From contig VGKN01000025.1 of the NCBI GenBank assembly GCA_016867055.1, positions 1-11,148 of the forward strand: a stretch of 11,148 nt of DNA, read 5' to 3'. Made by a program: the position numbers and the translations under genes. This document shows positions 1 through 8,092 of this stretch, in pieces. The notes beneath the pieces are model-generated. The model worked only from the letters and a program-made list of their open reading frames with translations. It searched no databases and was not told the origin of the DNA. How positions within the stretch are numbered: position 1 is the stretch's first letter; every line of letters begins with the position of its first letter. This DNA is from Candidatus Omnitrophota bacterium. Lineage in GTDB: Bacteria > Omnitrophota > Koll11 > VGKN01.

Positions 1-170
1 AATTTCTTGACCCTGATCGAACTGATAGGAAACTTTTTGCCTGTAATTTTCGCTGCCATATCAAATCCAATGCCTCCGGCATATCCCATCCAATAAGGCA
101 ACTTGAATCCATTAGAATTTCTCCCATCCAATTTGATATTATGTCTTATTAGATCGAAACTCCATTCAAT
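1..170 (-). pseudogene. C-terminal remnant of an NAD-dependent sugar epimerase/dehydratase, 5'-truncated
   Basis: On the minus strand a frame is open from just after a TGA at 171-173 to the window edge (56 codons). From about residue 5 it reads like the C-terminal third of SDR-type sugar-nucleotide epimerases of polysaccharide loci: LPYWMGYAGG, then GFDMAAKITGKKFPISSIRV, then KKF, closely matching the family pattern as I recall it. The NAD-binding GxxGxxG domain and the catalytic YxxxK should lie upstream, but that place is taken by the 3' end of the GT4 gene, whose stop (149-151) falls inside this frame. No good ribosome site precedes the only internal ATG (codon at 87-89). I infer a 5'-deleted gene left at a recombination joint. 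The gene continues beyond the window, so its far end is unseen. The alternative, a short functional C-terminal protein, seems unlikely. Confidence 0.7.
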
Positions 171-1348
171 TCAGGAAGTATGCCTTTTTCTTGAAGACAG
201 CTTCTGTAAATTTCAATTATTTTCATCATATTAGCTTCTCCATCAAATAGCTTTTCTGCCCTTTTTCTTCCATGCTCGCCCATATAATGCATGAGGTTCT
301 CGTTTCTAAACAAGCGATAATTTATAATATTAGCAAATGCATCTGGCCTTTTTGCCGGCAACAAAAAACCTGTTTCCCCCTCAATTATAACCTCTCGATT
401 TCCTTTTATATCGCTAGCTAAAACCGGTATCCCAGAAGCCATAGCTTCTATAATCGTAAGTGGCATTCCTTCCCATAATGATGGGAGCACAAACAAGTCC
501 AAAGCCGGATAGATATTTTCATTATCATTCCGCCACCCTAATATGTGCAATTTTCCACCAAGACCATATTCAAGAATCTTCTTTTCTATTGTTTTTTTAA
601 GGTGACCGTCACCTATCATCAAAAAACTAACATTTTCTACTTTATATTCTTGTATCAAGATCTTAACAATTTCAACAAATGATCCAGGGTCCTTTTGCTC
701 CCAGAACCTTCCGACAAAACCTATCACATAATGATTTGAAGGTATACCCAATTCTTCTCTAATAAATTTTCCAGCATTTTTTTTTGAAGGATTAAAGGTT
801 TTTAAATTCACCCCATTATAAATAGTGATTGCCTTTTCAGGAGGTACTATTCCCTTCCTGACAGCTAATTCCCTTTCCTCATCATTCACAAATATTACTC
901 TATCAGATCCCCTACCTGCTATTTTCTCTAATAATAACAATAAAGAGGTCCAAATTGATGATGAAAATTCATGAAATCCAAACCCGTGTACATGATGTAT
1001 TATAACCGGGATATTACAGAGTTTAGCTGCTACCCTCCCTAAAAAACCAGGCTTTGTTGAGTGTGTGTGTACAATATGAAATTTTTCTTTTCGAAATATT
1101 TTAACAAATTCACCGAATGTTTTTAAATCCATAATAGGATTTATGTTTCTATCCAAACAAGATAACGTCATTACTTTTACCCCTTGTTGCCATAGAATCT
1201 CTGTCAGTGCACCCTCATCTTTGCATATAACGGTGACCTCGTATCTTTCTCTATCTAACAAACGAATTATTTCTAGCATGACCCGTTGTACTCCACTTAA
1301 TAATGGAAGTACTTGAATATGGCACAATTTAATTTGTCCCATCTTCAT
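149..1348 (-). CDS. Glycosyltransferase family 4 (GT-B fold)
   Basis: 399-residue GT4 enzyme that would transfer a sugar from a nucleotide donor to a growing lipid-linked repeat unit on the cytoplasmic face of the membrane. The N-terminal acceptor domain has HTHSTKPGFLGRVAAKL (residues 94-110) and IIHHVHGFGFHEF, typical of the CapM/PglA-like branch. The C-terminal donor domain has FVGRFWEQKDP with R214 and K219 (phosphate contacts), then EGMPLTIIE, the EX7E motif with E293 and E301, followed by GETGFLLP. Length is normal for the family. The start ATG (1346-1348) overlaps the stop of the upstream kinase-like gene as ATGA, implying translational coupling; a second in-frame ATG two codons on is also possible. 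The 3' end abuts the epimerase remnant. Sugar specificity cannot be read from sequence. Confidence 0.92.
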   Translation of the reverse strand: MKMGQIKLCHIQVLPLLSGVQRVMLEIIRLLDRERYEVTVICKDEGALTEILWQQGVKVMTLSCLDRNINPIMDLKTFGEFVKIFRKEKFHIVHTHSTKPGFLGRVAAKLCNIPVIIHHVHGFGFHEFSSSIWTSLLLLLEKIAGRGSDRVIFVNDEERELAVRKGIVPPEKAITIYNGVNLKTFNPSKKNAGKFIREELGIPSNHYVIGFVGRFWEQKDPGSFVEIVKILIQEYKVENVSFLMIGDGHLKKTIEKKILEYGLGGKLHILGWRNDNENIYPALDLFVLPSLWEGMPLTIIEAMASGIPVLASDIKGNREVIIEGETGFLLPAKRPDAFANIINYRLFRNENLMHYMGEHGRKRAEKLFDGEANMMKIIEIYRSCLQEKGILPELNGVSI

Positions 1349-2037
1349 CTATCTTGTGCTCTATTCTCAAGAGAAAGCATTACTCTAATTCGTCGCTGGG
1401 ACTCATGAAAGGACTCTTTATCTGTACATATGCTTAATACCTTCCAAGTTTTTCCTACCCGTCTAATCCATTTAATGTAACGTTCATTCTTTTCCCAAAA
1501 TAATATTTTTGATAAGCTTCCGGTTTCCTTTCTCCCCCAAGCCACCTCTGGTGAGAGTTCGAGGAAGAACATGCAGTAAGGAGAAGGGATTAATGAACAA
1601 GTCCAGCCTAATTTATATAGATTTATACCAAACTTCCATTCAAGCCGAATTATTTCATCTATATAGTATCGATCAAATATCACCACATCACGGTTGATAC
1701 TTAGCATTATTTTTAGCCACGTTCTAGCTAAACCAATTGCTAATGAATATATAACTATTAAATTCTGTGCCATTTTAATTAAGAACCTATTCCTCCTCAT
1801 TGCATGGCAATATTTATCTTGTTCAATAGTTCCTGGACGGATTAAATTAGCTTCTACTCCTCCCAAAAGGTAAGTGAATGTCCTTTTCAATTTCCTAATG
1901 TATCTTATTGAGGGAGCAAATTGATGGACATAATTTACTAAAAATCCCCTTCCTACAAGATATTCTTTTATAGCTCCTGAATGGCTTGTCTTTCCAGAAC
2001 CATCAATCCCTGTAAATACAACAATCTTAGGGAACAT
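1345..2037 (-). CDS. Thymidylate-kinase-like P-loop NTPase
   Basis: 230-residue protein with a Walker A motif GIDGSGKTS (residues 10-18) at the N-terminus and a DRYYID segment (122-127), which corresponds to the DRY motif of thymidylate kinases. Residues 167-185 (WGRKETGSLSK...WEKNERY) occupy the LID position. Family knowledge: TMK-like enzymes phosphorylate a nucleoside monophosphate. Divergent members embedded in polysaccharide operons have no established substrate, so this is unlikely to be the housekeeping tmk. The gene sits four bases after the nucleotidyltransferase-like gene and overlaps the GT4 gene by 4 bp. A GGTGA ribosome site lies across the preceding gene's stop codon, about five bases before the ATG, which supports this start. 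Kinase fold is confident; substrate (nucleotide, sugar or lipid carrier) is unknown. Confidence 0.82.
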   Translation of the reverse strand: MFPKIVVFTGIDGSGKTSHSGAIKEYLVGRGFLVNYVHQFAPSIRYIRKLKRTFTYLLGGVEANLIRPGTIEQDKYCHAMRRNRFLIKMAQNLIVIYSLAIGLARTWLKIMLSINRDVVIFDRYYIDEIIRLEWKFGINLYKLGWTCSLIPSPYCMFFLELSPEVAWGRKETGSLSKILFWEKNERYIKWIRRVGKTWKVLSICTDKESFHESQRRIRVMLSLENRAQDR

Positions 2038-2041
2038 TTTT

Positions 2042-2956
2042 TCACCATTTATATTTGTGTTTCCTATAACTTCTAATTACCCAACACCAAAAGAGATGTG
2101 TAATAAATTCAATATAACCAGAAGCTATATTATCCTTATTGGATTGAGTATTACATCTTTCTATCCAGCATTTCCTTAATTTTTCGATCGGTAATAAAAG
2201 AGGCCATCTTGTTTTTAATATCTGTTCTACATCCATTTGAGAAAATTCTTCAACTATATCTAATACCAACCTGAGTGCCTTTATCCACCTTTGTTTTTGT
2301 GCAATATTGTTTGAAATAATTGTGGTATTTTTAATCTCATTTAAATAATACAGTTCACCTAATGTTAACTCATAATTCTCAAATACTGCGTGAGCAGTGC
2401 TTATAAGAAATTCCATTTCTTTATTTGGAATTTTGATTTCAACACCATAGTCTTTAAGTGATATTGAATTATTGTAAATAACTTTCAAGGGAAGGTATTC
2501 GAATCCTCTCCATGAACCAGTCTCGTAAAAATGAAGAGGTAAGTATTTTTTTCTTTTAGAATATAGTTTTATTTTCCCTTTTTCTATTAGATTTTGTTTC
2601 AGTACCCCAAAAAGATTAGGAAGTGTCCAGCCATCCCTCTTTAATAGCTCAAAAACACATCCCCATTTTTCATGTGGTATTAAAATATCAATATTAGAAT
2701 CAAGAAAGGGATAATTTCTAAACAGTTTTATGAATATAAATTGAATATCTAAAGAATTTAGAATTGAAGCGATATATACAATCGTGCTTATATATTTATT
2801 AAAACCTAAATGGCGTTCTCGAAGTCTAACACTTAAAGACTCCCATTTTAAATCCCTAATTAACAATAAATCAATCTGATTTCTAATTGCAATTTCTTCT
2901 CCAGCGCTACCTAATCCTTTCAACTCATTAATGATTTTATCTAAAGTAACAATCAT
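2042..2956 (-). CDS. Nucleotidyltransferase-like protein (MNT/NTP_transf_5-like), possibly with degraded active site
   Basis: 304 residues. The region IKLFRNYPFLDSNIDILI (76-93), followed by a short helix and KRDGW, matches the order of the uncharacterised nucleotidyltransferases of polysaccharide clusters (Pfam PF14907-like: 'R..DIDLLV', then a central 'iDlH' and a late 'll.l..H' helix). Here the later parts read LHFYETGSW (141-149) and EFLISTAHAVFENYELTLGEL (182-202). The usual acidic pair D-x-D appears as N88-I-D90, so one metal ligand may be missing, although D86 is nearby. It is separated by 7 bp from the upstream APH-like kinase gene and 4 bp from the downstream TMK-like gene, so the three are co-transcribed. 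I infer that it transfers a nucleotide or phosphate-linked group, or acts as a non-catalytic partner. The family call is by motif order only and is moderate. Confidence 0.55.
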   Translation of the reverse strand: MIVTLDKIINELKGLGSAGEEIAIRNQIDLLLIRDLKWESLSVRLRERHLGFNKYISTIVYIASILNSLDIQFIFIKLFRNYPFLDSNIDILIPHEKWGCVFELLKRDGWTLPNLFGVLKQNLIEKGKIKLYSKRKKYLPLHFYETGSWRGFEYLPLKVIYNNSISLKDYGVEIKIPNKEMEFLISTAHAVFENYELTLGELYYLNEIKNTTIISNNIAQKQRWIKALRLVLDIVEEFSQMDVEQILKTRWPLLLPIEKLRKCWIERCNTQSNKDNIASGYIEFITHLFWCWVIRSYRKHKYKW

Positions 2957-2963
2957 TGATTTT

Positions 2964-3902
2964 CTATGAAGCTACCTCCAAATTATTGATCAAAACATAA
3001 AATTTCGACATATCAATACCAGACAGGTATTTCCTTTTATTTACCCATAGATAAATGTTAAATAAAAAGGCAAAATAGCTATATTGTATAAAACGGCGTG
3101 AATTAAAATATCTTTTCAAAACCTTTTTGCCATAGTAGTATTCGAAGAATCTGGCGAGCGTATAATCAAAACTTATTCTACTTAGGTTATTATCATTAAA
3201 ATAACTATTAACAAAAATATTTTGATACTTTGCCAGTCGAGTTAAATTCAGCACACCAAAAGAAGTAGGAATAATCATTGCTTTAAATAAACCTAATAAG
3301 AAAACACCAATGTCACGATGGACTGGGTCCACCACTATAGACTCAGGGGGATCAATTAGTCCCAACCTGGATTGAGGAGTTAGGATCACATTCAACGGAT
3401 CAAAATCGATATAACTTCTAGAGTACATGATTGGAATTCCACAATAATATTTTAAAGACATATTAAAAAGTAAATGAAATGAATTAAGGCATTTTCCACA
3501 ATGCCTAATGGCTTCTTCAACTTCTTTATAATTTGAGCCCCTATGAAATTTTTGAATTAGATTTCTTATACTAATCCCTTGGATTTTTGAAAGAACGATA
3601 ATCCCAAGGTCAGCATAATAGTCTATCGGCCTCGGTATCTCATATTTCTCTACAAGCGAAGTGTTCTGCAGTTCAAGTAAAAATTTAAATTCGTTAAACA
3701 AAAGCTCCTTATCTTTGTAAATATATGATTTTGCAATTAACCTTTCGCCGTCAACATCAATTTCATAAATAATTGTGTTAAATGTCTTTCTAAATTTTCC
3801 GAGAATTTCAATTTTTATCGCTTTTTTGGATTGTTTGAGATAGCTTTCTCTGATTCTTTCACTCAATATATCCAGATCTCTTTCTCTCTTCTTACTCAAC
3901 AT
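2964..3902 (-). CDS. APH/LPS-kinase-like phosphotransferase
   Basis: 312 residues with a protein-kinase-like fold signature. LIAKSY supplies the ATP-anchoring lysine (K58) and FNEFKFLLEL (69-78) the paired glutamate. DFDPLNVIL (166-174) is the catalytic loop, with D166 as base and N171. GLIDPPE (181-187) stands where the DFG aspartate lies (D184), followed by VDPVHRDIGVFL. The usual His-Gly before the catalytic Asp is replaced by Tyr-Ile, which is divergent. Family knowledge: relatives phosphorylate small molecules, LPS sugars or aminoglycosides. In this operon a sugar or polyprenyl-linked glycan is the likelier acceptor (inference). Start and stop are coupled with the upstream GT2 gene through TAATG. 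No signal peptide is seen, so it should act in the cytoplasm. Confidence 0.75.
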   Translation of the reverse strand: MLSKKRERDLDILSERIRESYLKQSKKAIKIEILGKFRKTFNTIIYEIDVDGERLIAKSYIYKDKELLFNEFKFLLELQNTSLVEKYEIPRPIDYYADLGIIVLSKIQGISIRNLIQKFHRGSNYKEVEEAIRHCGKCLNSFHLLFNMSLKYYCGIPIMYSRSYIDFDPLNVILTPQSRLGLIDPPESIVVDPVHRDIGVFLLGLFKAMIIPTSFGVLNLTRLAKYQNIFVNSYFNDNNLSRISFDYTLARFFEYYYGKKVLKRYFNSRRFIQYSYFAFLFNIYLWVNKRKYLSGIDMSKFYVLINNLEVAS

Positions 3903-4813
3903 TACCCCATTAAAGCCTTCCAGTAACTAGTAATTGTGGTTTTAAACGGCATATTAGATTTAACTTGTAGACTGCCAAGAATACTTTCTAAAATCACCGA
4001 AAATTGGGATAATAAAAAAAAGAATAGGTTTTGAATATTTTTATCAACATTCTTTTTGTAAAAATAAAAATTGAAGTATACCTTATCTTCGTAAAAGACT
4101 TTTGTGGACCTCTCTTTTCGACTATTTTTGTAATGTATTGCACGAACTTTTGGGTTAATTGCTAACAGGAATTCTTTTGAGCATCGATAGGAAAAATCAA
4201 AATCATTACCTAAACCGTAACCTATTAGATTTTCATCAAATTTATATCTTTCGAATATTTCACGCCGGTAGCTGGTAACCCCACACAACAACCGAACTCC
4301 AAATACAGGTTTTTTAAAAAGATACCAATACTTGTCAATATATCGTTTCTCTTCTTTAAATGGTCCTCTATGGAAAAAGGAAAACAAAATTATTCCAAGT
4401 GCGGATCTTCGACTCTCCTGAACCTGAATGCAACTTACCCCCCCAACTTCAGGATATTTTTGATATGTATCTGATATTTGCCTTATAAAGTCCTTATAGA
4501 TATAAATATCATCCTCTAAAAATATGATAATATTACCTCTTGCTAAATGTGCACCAACATTCCTTGCTGCAGTAACCCCACTCAAGTATGGGTTATGTAT
4601 ATAATAAACAGAACAAACATATTTATTGTTACCTTTTATATTAGTGACTAAATTCAAGTCAATAGAGGTTTTAGTTTGGTCTACAATAATTATTTCATTG
4701 GGTACCATATCCTGGTCCAATACATTTCTAACTAGTGGTAATAATAATTCTTGCCTATTTTTAGTAGGTATAACAACAGATATATTCATTTTATTATTAT
4801 TTTCAGATTTCAT
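3902..4813 (-). CDS. Glycosyltransferase family 2 (GT-A fold)
   Basis: 303-residue GT2 enzyme. The N-terminus is ISVVIPTKNR (11-20), followed by EIIIVDQTK (40-48), then the sugar-nucleotide pocket TAARNVGAHLARGNIIIFLE (81-100) and the metal-binding acidic triplet EDD (100-102). LIGYGLGNDFDFSYR (196-210) fits the acceptor-side acidic motif. The C-terminal 60 residues are hydrophobic and aromatic (YFNFYFYKK, LFFFLLSQFSVILESILG) and may lie on the membrane. It would add one residue of the repeat unit; sugar identity is not readable. Its ATG overlaps the polymerase stop and its stop overlaps the kinase start, both as TAATG, so translation is probably by reinitiation; no strong ribosome site is seen. 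An alternative start at Met9 exists but would lose nothing conserved. Confidence 0.92.
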   Translation of the reverse strand: MKSENNNKMNISVVIPTKNRQELLLPLVRNVLDQDMVPNEIIIVDQTKTSIDLNLVTNIKGNNKYVCSVYYIHNPYLSGVTAARNVGAHLARGNIIIFLEDDIYIYKDFIRQISDTYQKYPEVGGVSCIQVQESRRSALGIILFSFFHRGPFKEEKRYIDKYWYLFKKPVFGVRLLCGVTSYRREIFERYKFDENLIGYGLGNDFDFSYRCSKEFLLAINPKVRAIHYKNSRKERSTKVFYEDKVYFNFYFYKKNVDKNIQNLFFFLLSQFSVILESILGSLQVKSNMPFKTTITSYWKALMG

Positions 4814-6078
4814 TACTGCTTATTATTATCGTATCTTAAAAATGATAATACATAATAAACTACAGTAGTAAAAAGTATGTAAATATAAAAAGGACTATCA
4901 ATTTGAACTCCCTTATGAAAGTGTAAAATAATATATATAGGGCATAACCCAATAATAGCATATCTTTTAAAGAGATAATACAAACATATAGAAACCACTA
5001 TAATAAAGTGAATGTAAAGTAAGATTAATCCACCCAATCCAAACCCTTCACCTACAGTAACTGGAGAAAAGACAGGCTCTAATTTTCCATCACCAAAGAA
5101 TCCAAACAATGATATATTTTTTATTTCATTAATGCTATTCAACCATTGTTGATAGCTCCCTTCTCTTGTTTGTGTAAACGGAATTAAACTACTATGTGTC
5201 ATTACAATAGGAAATATTATTAATAAAATGGAGACCCCTATAATTAGTAACAATATAATTAAATGATTACGTCTCATTATGCCATATAATATTGCACATA
5301 TAAATAAAATAACAACCACCGTTGGTGAGAATGTCAAGAGAAGAAATAATCCTATAATAAAAGAAGATAATAATTTCACCAGAGAATAAGTGTTATATAA
5401 GTAATGAATGATAAATAAAGAGGGAGCGATAAATAGTCCCGCTTGATGGGGTTCCATGGAAAGGCCACTCATACGAAATAATTGATATGAAAGTAATTTA
5501 GAACCGATACATATTTCTGCAAAATTTAATTTAAATGGAAAAGCAAATAAATATTTGTTTGGTGTAGAAACCTCTGTTATCATGTTCATGTCATAAAGGC
5601 AATTTTCTAATTGGATAATATCGAATGTTAATAATATCCACGCAATTATACCAGTTATAGAAATATATAATGATAGATAAACATATGGTCTGAGAATATA
5701 TTTTAATCCTCCCTCATACCCTTTATTTCTTATAATGTTACCCCATATTAAGGACAACATAACTAAAAAAAGAATAAAAATCCCGGTAATTCTCATTAAC
5801 TTAATTTCAAAGTTCCCCATTAATAAAGAATTAATTAATGCAAAAATACCAAAAAGTAAATAGCTTCCAAATACCATAATAAAAATTCTTGAATTATATA
5901 ATTTCATTGATCGAGTATCTTGTCGCATAAAAAGTATGTAGTAACCGATCCAGAAAAGCATTACACAGATCATTAATAAGATAATAATATTAGTTTGGTA
6001 CGGGAAAATCACATAAATTACTGCCGTCCTCAATGAGATTAAAAATAAGATACTCACCCAGATCAATAACGTAAGCAA
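4813..6078 (-). CDS. O-antigen/polysaccharide polymerase-like membrane protein (Wzy type)
   Basis: 421 residues, strongly hydrophobic, with about 11-12 predicted membrane segments by eye. There are five in the first 150 residues, a large polar loop at about 152-200, and a second loop around 295-345. SMEPHQAGLFIAPSLF (207-222) resembles the 'EPH..G' segment of Wzy/WaaL-type polymerases, which join undecaprenyl-linked repeat units in the periplasm or outside the membrane. Sequence is poorly conserved in this family, so the call rests on topology, this motif and position between glycosyltransferase genes. The chosen start is TTG (6076-6078), with a weak AAGAAAGAG ribosome site eight bases upstream; no in-frame ATG fits. 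A flippase or ligase is less likely. It follows a 97-bp gap, the largest inside the operon. Confidence 0.8.
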   Translation of the reverse strand: MLTLLIWVSILFLISLRTAVIYVIFPYQTNIIILLMICVMLFWIGYYILFMRQDTRSMKLYNSRIFIMVFGSYLLFGIFALINSLLMGNFEIKLMRITGIFILFLVMLSLIWGNIIRNKGYEGGLKYILRPYVYLSLYISITGIIAWILLTFDIIQLENCLYDMNMITEVSTPNKYLFAFPFKLNFAEICIGSKLLSYQLFRMSGLSMEPHQAGLFIAPSLFIIHYLYNTYSLVKLLSSFIIGLFLLLTFSPTVVVILFICAILYGIMRRNHLIILLLIIGVSILLIIFPIVMTHSSLIPFTQTREGSYQQWLNSINEIKNISLFGFFGDGKLEPVFSPVTVGEGFGLGGLILLYIHFIIVVSICLYYLFKRYAIIGLCPIYIILHFHKGVQIDSPFYIYILFTTVVYYVLSFLRYDNNKQ

Positions 6079-6175
6079 TACATTAACTCTTTCTTAAAAT
6101 TTATTTCAATCTGAATTTATTAAGGATTATGATCTTTTTATGATTTGTAACTATATTGTTAATTTTGTATGAAAA
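6079..6175. other. 97-bp AT-rich intergenic gap inside the operon
   Basis: This is the only gap over 30 bp among the nine operon genes. It is almost entirely A and T, with no stable hairpin and no -35/-10 pair I would defend. On the minus strand it ends with the purine-rich ribosome site of the polymerase gene. It may hold a weak internal promoter, but this cannot be shown by eye. Confidence 0.5.
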
Positions 6176-7039
6176 TTATTTATACTTTCTTTCCTCAGAT
6201 GCTTTTTTAAAATTGCGAAACCTCCAAAAATTAATAAAATCCAGGCCCCCTTCAAGGACAAGTCTCAGAAAGTCCAGGGAAGCATCAACTTTTATTGAAT
6301 CCCTACGAATCCAGTTACATTCACCATTTGGGCTATTAAGTCCTCCAATATCGCTTGCGCAGTATATGTATCTTTTGTTAGCTATCATATACCCCTCATA
6401 ACTGACGCTCCTTCGACGTCCGTACGGATAACTAAACCAATTCACAGAAATACCTAGCCTCGACTCAATCGTATCCCCGGATCTCCAAATTTCATCTCGT
6501 AATATCTTATGATTCAAAATCGTTGGTAGCCATGGGTGGCTCTCCGTATGACTACCTATTATATGGCCTTTAATAGAGAGGTTATAAAGATCATCCCATC
6601 CCATAGGAAAAAATTCATCGGAAGGGTTTGTTTTAATGTTGAGGTTGTTATTTATGAATTTCTTTATATCCGAAAAGTTATTGAGGCCAATAAAATTGAC
6701 CGGAATGAAAAATATGGCTTTAATACCAAGCGATTCTAGTACCTCTTGAGTTGCATAAAACTGGCTTTTGAAGCCATCATCAAATGTAATCAAAACTCGA
6801 ATACCCTTAAATTTAATTTTTCCAATATTAAAAAGTTCAAAATCATTAGGATCAAAAAATCCATAATTATTAAAAATAAACAGCAAATGGTTCCTAAAAT
6901 GATCAATTTTCTTATATGGAATATTATGATAAACTAATATTCTTACAGCACCGTTAGGACAATCATTTTTATTCTTAATAATATATCTTGTTAAGAACCA
7001 AAATTTCCCATATAGGTATTTCAAGCAATCCCTTGTCAT
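6176..7039 (-). CDS. Polysaccharide deacetylase (NodB-homology domain)
   Basis: 287-residue CE4-type deacetylase that removes N- or O-acetyl groups from glycans. ILVYHNI (34-40) opens the domain. LITFDDGF (83-90) is motif 1, with catalytic base D87 and metal ligand D88. GSHTESHPWL (162-171) is motif 2, with metal-ligand histidines H164 and H168. WFSYPYGRRR (201-210) is motif 3. All key residues are present, so an active enzyme is expected. There is no signal peptide: the N-terminus (MTRDCLKYLYGKFWFLTRYI) is amphipathic rather than a cleavable leader, so it may act in the cytoplasm or at the inner membrane face on a lipid-linked intermediate. The start overlaps the FemAB-like stop as ATGA. Together with the two genes before it, it forms an amino-sugar modification block. 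Confidence 0.9.
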   Translation of the reverse strand: MTRDCLKYLYGKFWFLTRYIIKNKNDCPNGAVRILVYHNIPYKKIDHFRNHLLFIFNNYGFFDPNDFELFNIGKIKFKGIRVLITFDDGFKSQFYATQEVLESLGIKAIFFIPVNFIGLNNFSDIKKFINNNLNIKTNPSDEFFPMGWDDLYNLSIKGHIIGSHTESHPWLPTILNHKILRDEIWRSGDTIESRLGISVNWFSYPYGRRRSVSYEGYMIANKRYIYCASDIGGLNSPNGECNWIRRDSIKVDASLDFLRLVLEGGLDFINFWRFRNFKKASEERKYK

Positions 7040-8064
7040 AAATATTTTCTTTTATATTTTATAGCAATTTTAACTAACCAAATTATTAATTCATTACAAT
7101 ATGCTTCGAATTCTCCAATGAATTTGTAAGGTATCCCACCTAATCCTTCCTTAAAATGAAGTACCCCCGGAGCAGTTCTATTTGGATCCGCTCCGCCCAC
7201 ATCGAACCATCTATATCCAAATCTTCGCATTGCTTTAATTGCCTCCCAATAGAGGAAGTGATTTATATGTAATTCTTTTCCGGGCAGATTTCTACCGATT
7301 ATATAAGCAGTACAAGTATTTCCATAAGCAGCCACAAGAAATCTACCCAATACTAATTCGTTCTTCCTTGCGATAAATATTACCATTCCTTTATTATCTT
7401 TTATTAACTTGTGCAATTCTTTTACGAAATTTGGATGGGTTGATGAGGTATCGAACCCTTTTTCAATTGCTAAAGCTTCGTAGTCTAATAGAAGGTCACT
7501 AAGGTCTTGCGATGAAAAAGACAATTCGCAGGAAACATTTTGTTCCTCCAATCTTCTAAAATACTGTCGCCATTTTCTTCTGAGGCCCCTATAAAGATAT
7601 TCTTCGGAATTCGCAAGATCTATTATAGCTGAGCACCATTTAAAGGAAGAATTACAGGGTATAAATTTTGCATTCTCTAAAATAATTTGATTTTCTTTAT
7701 TTTCAAGTAGGGGGGGAGCAATCCGTAGATACATTTTTCTTTCATCTACCCAGTATCTCCGTAATTCCAGAAGCATTTCTTTCATTAGGGAAAGGTTACC
7801 ATTTTCTCCAATTTTCCTCCAAAGTGGTGCGCGATTTATCCATACTAATCCTTTTTTAAAAAATGGTGCAGTCCTTACCACTCCTTGAGCTGCCCCAATA
7901 ATTTTATCACCATGCCAGAATATATGCCGGACTACATTCCATGGCCCTAATTTAGCCCTTGCCTCAGCATACTCCCAAACCTGTGTTAAACTTAAATCTT
8001 CAAATTGGGAAACTATCTTGTTCCATTCTTCCTGAGAGACATTTTTCGTTTCCATTTTGGCCAT
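7036..8064 (-). CDS. FemAB-like GNAT-fold acyltransferase
   Basis: 342 residues with the features of FemAB-like proteins of exopolysaccharide loci. LSLTQVWEYAEARAKLG (24-40) is the N-terminal 's..Q...w...K...G' block. GLRRKWRQYFRRLEEQNV (160-177) is the basic helix typical of the family. A GNAT core follows, at VIFIARKNELVLGRFLVAAYG (228-248), and FDVGGADPNRTAPGVLHFKE (287-306) is the signature near the end. Classical members add amino acids from aminoacyl-tRNA to peptidoglycan. Members in polysaccharide operons probably transfer an acyl or aminoacyl group to an amino sugar (inference). It sits 28 bp after the aminotransferase gene and overlaps the deacetylase gene by 4 bp. A second ATG at codon 4 is an equally possible start. 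Cytoplasmic: no leader or membrane segment. Confidence 0.87.
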   Translation of the reverse strand: MAKMETKNVSQEEWNKIVSQFEDLSLTQVWEYAEARAKLGPWNVVRHIFWHGDKIIGAAQGVVRTAPFFKKGLVWINRAPLWRKIGENGNLSLMKEMLLELRRYWVDERKMYLRIAPPLLENKENQIILENAKFIPCNSSFKWCSAIIDLANSEEYLYRGLRRKWRQYFRRLEEQNVSCELSFSSQDLSDLLLDYEALAIEKGFDTSSTHPNFVKELHKLIKDNKGMVIFIARKNELVLGRFLVAAYGNTCTAYIIGRNLPGKELHINHFLYWEAIKAMRRFGYRWFDVGGADPNRTAPGVLHFKEGLGGIPYKFIGEFEAYCNELIIWLVKIAIKYKRKYL

Positions 8065-8092
8065 ATTTGGGCCTACTCTATCTCTTTACAAA

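Noticed and set aside
1345..2037. Housekeeping thymidylate kinase (tmk)
   Set aside because: Although the Walker A and DRY motifs fit, the rest is divergent and the gene is embedded and coupled within a glycan operon, so I did not give it the tmk symbol.
4626..4868. Plus-strand open frames over the GT2, polymerase, deacetylase and FemAB-like genes
   Set aside because: All are under 85 codons, antisense to genes with strong motifs, and have no family signature. They reflect AT-rich composition.
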